Source: JANMZR01 sp031383555 (GTDB lineage: Bacteria; Bacteroidota; Bacteroidia; Cytophagales; Spirosomataceae). From it: 17,818 bases of DNA. Of this stretch, positions 12,982 through 17,818 are shown in pieces. The position numbers and the translations under genes are program-made. The notes beneath the pieces were generated by a model that worked only from the letters and a program-made list of their open reading frames with translations, did no database searches and was not told the DNA's origin. The stretch lies in NCBI GenBank assembly GCA_031383555.1, contig JANMZR010000285.1:1-17818 (forward strand), in the 5' to 3' direction. Numbering within the stretch: the first letter of the stretch is position 1; every line of letters starts with the position of its first letter.

Positions 12982-13027
12982 AAAAAAGCCAATCAGATTT
13001 CAAATTTTATTGAAATCTGATTGGCTT
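12982..13027 (-). terminator. Strong intrinsic terminator between infC and rpmI
   Basis: AAGCCAATCAGATTTCAA (12986-13003) is the exact reverse complement of 13010-13027, an 18-bp uninterrupted stem with a 6-nt loop. On the minus strand it is followed by six U (complement of 12982-12987). It starts 23 bp after the infC stop codon. It would end thrS-infC transcripts or act as an attenuator before rpmI-rplT. Confidence 0.85.
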
Positions 13028-13050
13028 CAACCAATTAATTTTAAAAAGTA

Positions 13051-13608
13051 TTATTTTTTGCCTGCTACAGGCTTGGGAGATAGCATCAAAAACATTCTTT
13101 TTCCTTCTAGTTTTGGAGCTAAGTCAACTTTGCCATATTCTTCAAGAGATTGGGCAAAGCGTATCAAAAGCTTTTCGCCACGGTCTTTAAATACAATTGC
13201 TCGGCCAACAAAGTGTACGTAAGCTTTTATTTTGGCGCCTTCTTTTAGAAATGAAATGGCATGCTTTAGTTTGAAGTCAAAATCATGGTCGTCGGTATTA
13301 GGGCCGAAACGAATTTCCTTCATTACAATTTTTTGTTGCTTTGCTTTAAGCTCTTTTTGTTTCTTTTTCTGATCGTACTTGAACTTTGAATAGTCAACCA
13401 CTCGGCACACTGGAGGTACTGCATTAGGTGAAATTTCAACCAGATCAAGGCTTTGAGCTACTGCCATTTCGATGGCTTTTGCTAGGTCAAAAACGCCTTG
13501 CTCAACGTTATCACCTACTAATCGAACTTGGGTAGCACGAATTAGATTATTAATTTTGTAAGGTTCTTCTTTTCTTGGTTTGTAAGTGTTGTTAGGGCGT
13601 ATTGCCAT
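13051..13608 (-). CDS. infC: Translation initiation factor IF-3
   Basis: 185 residues, near the usual 180. IF-3 binds the 30S subunit, prevents early 50S joining and checks initiator tRNA and start codon. The N-domain (about 15-85) shows YKINNLIRATQVRLVGDN and SLDLVEISPNAVPPVCRVVD. The lysine-rich linker is KYDQKKKQKELKAKQQK. The C-domain (about 95-178) shows KEIRFGPNTDDHDFDFKLKH and KAYVHFVGRA. The start is ATG, fixed by an in-frame TAA four codons upstream. E. coli instead uses AUU, the basis of its autoregulation, so that mechanism is not evident here. The gene follows thrS after 242 nt and precedes a strong terminator. Confidence 0.98.
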   Translation of the reverse strand: MAIRPNNTYKPRKEEPYKINNLIRATQVRLVGDNVEQGVFDLAKAIEMAVAQSLDLVEISPNAVPPVCRVVDYSKFKYDQKKKQKELKAKQQKIVMKEIRFGPNTDDHDFDFKLKHAISFLKEGAKIKAYVHFVGRAIVFKDRGEKLLIRFAQSLEEYGKVDLAPKLEGKRMFLMLSPKPVAGKK

Positions 13609-13850
13609 ATTTGGATTTTAGATTTTGTTAAAAAGTGATGAATTATGAGTGATAAGAGATAAGATTTTGCAAAGGGTTAAAAATCAGTAGGCTACAAATC
13701 TAAATTCATAAATCAATTAAAATATTTTACTTCGGTAAAATTATAATAAAAAATGTTTTTTTCTGCTATTGCTTTATAATATTTTTATCAATTTGATGTT
13801 TTTGTTATTTTTTTTATATGTTACATCGGAAAGGCATTTAATATTTATGT
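13609..13850 (-). other. thrS-infC spacer with small hairpin and possible -7 box
   Basis: A 242-nt AT-rich stretch without a gene. On the minus strand TAGATTTG (13695-13702) matches the TAnnTTTG consensus, but no -33 box is at the right distance. ATTTTAC (13724-13730) and GTAAAAT (13735-13741) form a 7-bp hairpin closed by TTCG on the plus strand (CGAA on the minus strand) with no good T-tract. infC may therefore have its own promoter in addition to read-through from thrS. Confidence 0.4.
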
Positions 13851-15803
13851 TTAATTATTTGTATTTAAGCTTTTGCCCATTTCTTCTTTAGCGAGACTTA
13901 AAAAATCTAGGATTGGCATCGACCCAAGATCTCCCTCACCTTTTTTACGAATAGAAATGGTTTTGTCATCTTGCTCTTTTTCGCCTACAATTATCATGAA
14001 AGGCACTTTGCCTACTTCAGCATCACGAATTTTACGGCCAATCTTTTCGTCACGATGATCCACATAGCCTCTCAAATCATTTTCCTGAAGTGTTAGGAGT
14101 ACTTCATTGGCATAATCTTCATATTTCTCGGAAATTGGCAAAATAGCAAACTGCTCGGGCGAAAGCCAAAGTGGGAAATTACCTGCCGTACTTTCAATCA
14201 ATATAGCAATGAAACGCTCCATTGAGCCGAAAGGCGCTCTGTGAATCATCACGGGCCTATGTTTCTGGTTATCAGCACCAGTATATTCTAATTCAAACCT
14301 TTGAGGCAATTGATAGTCAACCTGAATTGTGCCTAGCTGCCATTTTCGTCCTAAAGCATCTTTTACCATAAAATCGAGTTTTGGACCATAAAAAGCGGCT
14401 TCTCCTAGCTCCACAACTGTTGGTAATCCTTTTTCAGCAGCTGATTTTATTATTGCAGACTCCGCCTTTTCCCAATCCTCATCATTTCCAATGTATTTTG
14501 TTTTATTTTCAGGGTCTCTCAATGAAACTTGCGCCGAATAATCGCTGAAACCGAGTGCCTTAAATACATAAAGTACAAGGTCAATTACTTTCATAAATTC
14601 TTCCTCAACCTGATCGGGTCTGCAAAAAATATGGGCATCGTCCTGCGTGAAGCCACGTACACGAGTAAGCCCATGAAGCTCTCCCGATTGCTCATAACGA
14701 TAAACAGTACCAAATTCAGCCAATCGTAAAGGCAGATCACGGTAGGAGCGAGGCTTGGTCTTATATATTTCACAGTGGTGTGGGCAGTTCATTGGTTTCA
14801 ATAAAAACTCCTCATTCAAATCGGGAGTTTTTATTGGTTGAAAAGAATCTTTCCCGTATTTTTCGTAATGGCCTGAAGTTATATACAATTGTTTTGACCC
14901 AATATGCGGAGTAACCACAGGGGAATAGCCAGCACGAACCTGCGCTTTTCTTAGGAAATTTTCAAGTCGTTCTCGTAATACTGTTCCTTTTGGTAGCCAA
15001 AGGGGTAGGCCAGCGCCTACTTTTTCAGAAAATGCAAAAAGCTCCAATTCTTTGCCTAATTTGCGATGGTCACGTTTTTTGGCTTCTTCAAGTAAGGTCA
15101 AATATTCTTCAAGCTCCTTTTGTTTTGGAAAAGTAATGGCATAAACACGAGTCATTTGTTTTCGAGTTTCATCACCACGCCAAAAAGCACCTGCAACACT
15201 CATTAGTTTTACAGCTTTTATAAAACCAGTATTAGGAATATGTGGGCCACGACATAAATCAGTAAAATTACCTTGATTATAAAAGGTAATTTGTCCGTCA
15301 GATAGGCCCTCAAGCAATTCTAATTTATATTCGTCACCTTTTTTTGTGAAATATTCTATCGCATCAGATTTTGAAACTGCGGTACGGATATAATCACTTT
15401 TTTGACGAGCCAATTCTAATATTTTATCTTCAATTTTTTTGAAATCGTCTTGTCCAAAGGGTTTATCACCTAAGTCGATGTCATAATAAAAACCGTTTTC
15501 GATGGCTGGGCCAATACCGAATTTTGTACCTGGCATTAATGCTTCAATTGCCTCTGCCATTAAATGTGCAGACGAATGCCAAAAGGTTGATTTGCCCTCA
15601 AGGTCATTCCAGGTAAGTAATTGAACGCTTGAATCACCAGTTAGTGGTCTATTAGCATCCCAAATTTCACCATTTACTTTTGCAGCGATTACATTTCTGG
15701 CAAGGCCTTCGCTAATACTTAAGGCTAAATCATTACTTGAACTGCCTACTGGAATTTCTTTTATCGCTCCATCAGGTAATGTTACTTTTATTTGATTGCT
15801 CAT
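13851..15803 (-). CDS. thrS: Threonine-tRNA ligase
   Basis: 650 residues with the complete bacterial architecture. A TGS domain (about 1-63) precedes the editing domain with HSSAH (H76 and H80) and CRGPH, which hydrolyses Ser-tRNA(Thr). The class II core has MNCPHHCEIY (Cys and His for the catalytic zinc), motif 2 in YRYEQSGELHGLTRVRGFTQ, and motif 3 in HRAPFGSMERFIAILIE. The C-terminal anticodon domain is about 545-640. It charges tRNA(Thr) with threonine in the cytosol. The ATG overlaps the stop of the TPR lipoprotein gene as ATGA, so the two are probably translationally coupled. No T-box or operator-like leader is visible, as expected when the start lies inside another gene. Confidence 0.98.
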   Translation of the reverse strand: MSNQIKVTLPDGAIKEIPVGSSSNDLALSISEGLARNVIAAKVNGEIWDANRPLTGDSSVQLLTWNDLEGKSTFWHSSAHLMAEAIEALMPGTKFGIGPAIENGFYYDIDLGDKPFGQDDFKKIEDKILELARQKSDYIRTAVSKSDAIEYFTKKGDEYKLELLEGLSDGQITFYNQGNFTDLCRGPHIPNTGFIKAVKLMSVAGAFWRGDETRKQMTRVYAITFPKQKELEEYLTLLEEAKKRDHRKLGKELELFAFSEKVGAGLPLWLPKGTVLRERLENFLRKAQVRAGYSPVVTPHIGSKQLYITSGHYEKYGKDSFQPIKTPDLNEEFLLKPMNCPHHCEIYKTKPRSYRDLPLRLAEFGTVYRYEQSGELHGLTRVRGFTQDDAHIFCRPDQVEEEFMKVIDLVLYVFKALGFSDYSAQVSLRDPENKTKYIGNDEDWEKAESAIIKSAAEKGLPTVVELGEAAFYGPKLDFMVKDALGRKWQLGTIQVDYQLPQRFELEYTGADNQKHRPVMIHRAPFGSMERFIAILIESTAGNFPLWLSPEQFAILPISEKYEDYANEVLLTLQENDLRGYVDHRDEKIGRKIRDAEVGKVPFMIIVGEKEQDDKTISIRKKGEGDLGSMPILDFLSLAKEEMGKSLNTNN

Positions 15804-17023
15804 TTAATTATTGGTATTGGAAATTTATTAGAATTTTGAAGCCTATTTGTACTTGAATCTCGCTTTTGAATTAACACTTTCTTGGGCTGAATTTCAGTTA
15901 GTCTTATCCGTGTTGTATCAACTTTGACTTTAGTATTTGAGTATTTTTCTTGTATTAATGTCTCTGGAGTTTCAGTATAATATATTTGAGGTACTTCAAG
16001 CCTTTTTATACCTTCTATTGCCTTAAAATCTCTATTATTTATAGCAAAAGCAATTGTATAATAATCAAGCGCTTTCTGTTTATCTCCAATATTTTCATAA
16101 CACATGCCTATGCTTGTATTGATGAAAGGCGTTTTTGGAGCATATTTATAGGTGTTTTCGAAAAATTTTAGTGCCTCCATATAATAACCGTTTTTTAAAC
16201 ACATATAACCCGCATCGTAACTGGCTTGATACAAATTTGGTTTGATTGTCAATGCTTTGTTGTAGAAAATCATTGCGCAATCTATATTGTTTCTCCTTTG
16301 GTAAATTTTAGCCAAAATTGTGCAATTTTCGGCATCGTTGGGGTATTGTTTTGCTAGTTCAAAAGTTATTTGTTTGGCCAAATCTGTATTGCCTTGGCTA
16401 GCATATATCTCTGATAATCTTTTGTATGTATTTATAAACTTTGGCTTGTATAATTTTGCCAAATTTAAGTTATTTATGGCTAACGTGGTATCGCCAAGTT
16501 TGGTATGAAGTATAGCTGAGTAATAATGCACTTCCCCATTATTTGGGGCTATTTCTAAAGCATATTTTAAGTACTTTTTCGCTTGAGGAATTAAGTTGTT
16601 TTTTAAAGATAAATCGCCCAAAAGGGTATAAATTTCAGGTGTTTTTAGTCCTAGTATTTCGGCCAATTTTGCTTCCTCATAAGCTAATTTATAATTTCCT
16701 TGCTCTCTCAGTATTTCACTTTTTAAAACTCTATACTTTCCTTCATTTCCAAATAGTGATAAGGCATCATTTATATCTTCACTGGATTTTTTTAGTTCAT
16801 TTAATTCAAAATAAATTACAGCTCTTTTGTAATACAATTCATGATTACTTGAGTTTTTATTGATTTCTTCACTGAGCAAAGTAATAGCCACTTTACGTTT
16901 TGTTAAGGCTATTTCGTCAGGTAATGGAGGAATAAAATTGCCATCGTAATTATTGTTTTTTTTACAAGATATTGCAAAACAACAGCAGATTACTAAAAAA
17001 ATTAAGAATTTTTGACATTTCAT
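15800..17023 (-). CDS. TPR-repeat lipoprotein
   Basis: 407 residues. Residues 1-20 (MKCQKFLIFLVICCCFAISC) form a lipoprotein signal with Cys20 as the lipidation site. Residues about 48-350 consist of consecutive tetratricopeptide repeats of 34 residues, with the pattern visible in ELYYKRAVIYFELNELKKS, PEIYTLLGDLSLKNNLIPQA, GEVHYYSAILHTKLGDTTLA, YQASYDAGYMCLKNGYYMEA and PFINTSIGMCYENIGDKQKA. The last 55 residues are polar and basic and look disordered. TPR lipoproteins are scaffolds in the periplasm or at the outer membrane, and no enzymatic role is expected. The gene ends inside the thrS start (ATGA). A perfect -7 box lies four bases before the ATG. Confidence 0.85.
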   Translation of the reverse strand: MKCQKFLIFLVICCCFAISCKKNNNYDGNFIPPLPDEIALTKRKVAITLLSEEINKNSSNHELYYKRAVIYFELNELKKSSEDINDALSLFGNEGKYRVLKSEILREQGNYKLAYEEAKLAEILGLKTPEIYTLLGDLSLKNNLIPQAKKYLKYALEIAPNNGEVHYYSAILHTKLGDTTLAINNLNLAKLYKPKFINTYKRLSEIYASQGNTDLAKQITFELAKQYPNDAENCTILAKIYQRRNNIDCAMIFYNKALTIKPNLYQASYDAGYMCLKNGYYMEALKFFENTYKYAPKTPFINTSIGMCYENIGDKQKALDYYTIAFAINNRDFKAIEGIKRLEVPQIYYTETPETLIQEKYSNTKVKVDTTRIRLTEIQPKKVLIQKRDSSTNRLQNSNKFPIPIIK

Positions 17024-17027
17024 TGTA

Positions 17028-17035
17028 CAAATTTA
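17028..17035 (-). promoter_or_regulatory. -7 box four bases before the TPR lipoprotein start
   Basis: TAAATTTG on the minus strand matches TAnnTTTG exactly and ends four bases before the ATG at 17023. Transcription from it would start at or next to the ATG, giving a leaderless mRNA. No -33 TTTG is seen, so the box is suggestive only. It would be the first promoter of the TPR-thrS unit. Confidence 0.4.
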
Positions 17036-17121
17036 CAAAAAAAATGGCGTTTCTTAATTTTGAAAAACTGAAACTTTTTAATCCTATTTTTTTTAATAAA
17101 TACCTATAAGATAATTTGGGT

Positions 17122-17818
17122 TTAGGAATGAAACCGACAATAAACACCTAATGGTAATTTTTTTTCAAAATTGTCTTCGATATAAAGTTCACCAATTTCC
17201 AAATTGCTTACTTTGCCAAATATAGTCTTTATTAGATTTTCAACTATTAACGCTGAAAAACCTAAAGAATATAGGTTTAGTATAAAGTAGTGGTTTTCGG
17301 TGTCTAACAATAGCTTACATTGTTTTAAAATGTCATTAAGCTGCTCTTCTAAAATCCATTTCTCCCCATCTGGTCCTCTTCCATAGGCTGGTGGATCTAA
17401 TATTATACCATTATATTTTTTTTCACGTCTGACTTCACGTTGCACATATTTCATTGCATCATCAAAAACCCAACGGATATTGGCAAGTTTACTAGCTTCC
17501 ATATTGTCTTTTGCCCATGATATAACTTGCTTTACCGAGTCGATATGACTAACATCTGCATTTTTGGCTTTGGCGGCCAATGAAGCTCCTCCTGTGTAGG
17601 CAAAAAGGTTAAGTACTTTAAAATCGGGTTTTGAAAGCTTAGCAATATAGTCCCAATTGGCAGCTTGCTCTGGAAATATGCCTACATGCTTGAATGATGA
17701 CATGGATATTTTGAAGCTAAGATCTTGACCATCAAGTAAATACTTTATGTACCATCGGTCAGGTATATTTTTTAAAAGAACCCATTCACCCTTTTCTTGA
17801 CTCCCCTTGTCTTTTTTG
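17122..17818 (-). CDS. RlmI-like class I SAM-dependent methyltransferase, 5' end cut by the window
   Basis: 231 codons are visible. The frame stays open from the stop at 17122 through 17817, so the gene begins beyond the window, and the internal Met at 17703 is not its start. Upstream residues read GEWVLLKNIPDRWYIKYLLD and lead into SSFKHVGIFPEQAANWDYI, the entry to the Rossmann domain of RlmI/RlmK-type enzymes. The SAM-binding motif is VLNLFAYTGGASLAAKA, the acidic strand end is SHIDSVKQVISWAKDN, and the catalytic-type motif is IILDPPAYGRGPDGEKW. This points to methylation of rRNA, though a cytosine-C5 or other target cannot be fixed. It lies about 100 bp upstream of the TPR lipoprotein gene in the same direction. 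Confidence 0.85.
   Translation of the reverse strand, partial: KKDKGSQEKGEWVLLKNIPDRWYIKYLLDGQDLSFKISMSSFKHVGIFPEQAANWDYIAKLSKPDFKVLNLFAYTGGASLAAKAKNADVSHIDSVKQVISWAKDNMEASKLANIRWVFDDAMKYVQREVRREKKYNGIILDPPAYGRGPDGEKWILEEQLNDILKQCKLLLDTENHYFILNLYSLGFSALIVENLIKTIFGKVSNLEIGELYIEDNFEKKLPLGVYCRFHS

Noticed and set aside
15804..16100. T-box or threonine attenuator in front of thrS
   Set aside because: thrS starts inside the end of the TPR lipoprotein gene. There is no leader, and no T-box core is seen.
17701..17703. ATG as the start of the methyltransferase
   Set aside because: The frame is open with family-like sequence to the window edge, so this Met is internal.

Overview
The window comes from an AT-rich chromosome of a Bacteroidota bacterium, most likely a Cytophagales-like lineage. 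Direct signs are a 1032-residue exported protein with a C-terminal type IX secretion sorting domain, several promoters of the Bacteroidota form TTTG / TAnnTTTG, start codons without Shine-Dalgarno sequences, and two lipoproteins. The lineage below phylum is an inference from protein style, not from a search.

Layout. 1-123: a terminator hairpin. 124-1514: a complete IS3-family insertion sequence (two overlapping reading frames, 25-bp imperfect inverted ends, possible TTT target duplication) lying only 11 bp beyond the dnaK stop codon. 1526-3427 (-): dnaK. 3582-4526 (+): a D-2-hydroxyacid dehydrogenase divergent from dnaK. 4592-5326 (-) and 5465-6742 (+): a divergent pair of sulfur-related genes, a TauE/SafE-type anion permease and a MetY-type O-acetylhomoserine sulfhydrylase, with a perfect palindrome over the metY promoter. 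6748-6997: a convergent spacer built of degenerate 7-bp repeats in inverted array. 6996-8272 (-): a DinB-fold protein with a signal peptide and a DUF937 protein with Gln/Gly-linked repeats. 8394-11492 (-): the large type IX-secreted protein. 11698-12132 (-): a small lipoprotein. 12268-15803 (-): the classical translation cluster thrS-infC-rpmI-rplT. 15800-17023 (-): a TPR lipoprotein that overlaps thrS by four bases. 17122-17818 (-): the 3' part of an RlmI-like SAM methyltransferase that runs off the window edge.

How it works together. The right half is a translation block on the minus strand (rRNA-type methyltransferase, ThrRS, IF-3, L35, L20), but it is broken by a very strong intrinsic terminator between infC and rpmI, so L35-L20 either has its own promoter or is attenuated. 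The left half is a mix of housekeeping and stress genes (dnaK, metY, permease) plus one mobile element that appears to have jumped between dnaK and dnaK's own terminator. The IS transposase has Glu in place of the first catalytic Asp and a hairpin over its start codon.

I did not find a defence system, CRISPR array, RNA-guided nuclease, phage region or other obviously new multi-gene system. The most interesting signals are regulatory or structural: the 7-bp inverted repeat array, the metY operator-like palindrome, the infC/rpmI terminator and rpmI-rplT spacer, two apparently leaderless promoters, the TPR-lipoprotein/thrS coupling, and the altered IS.
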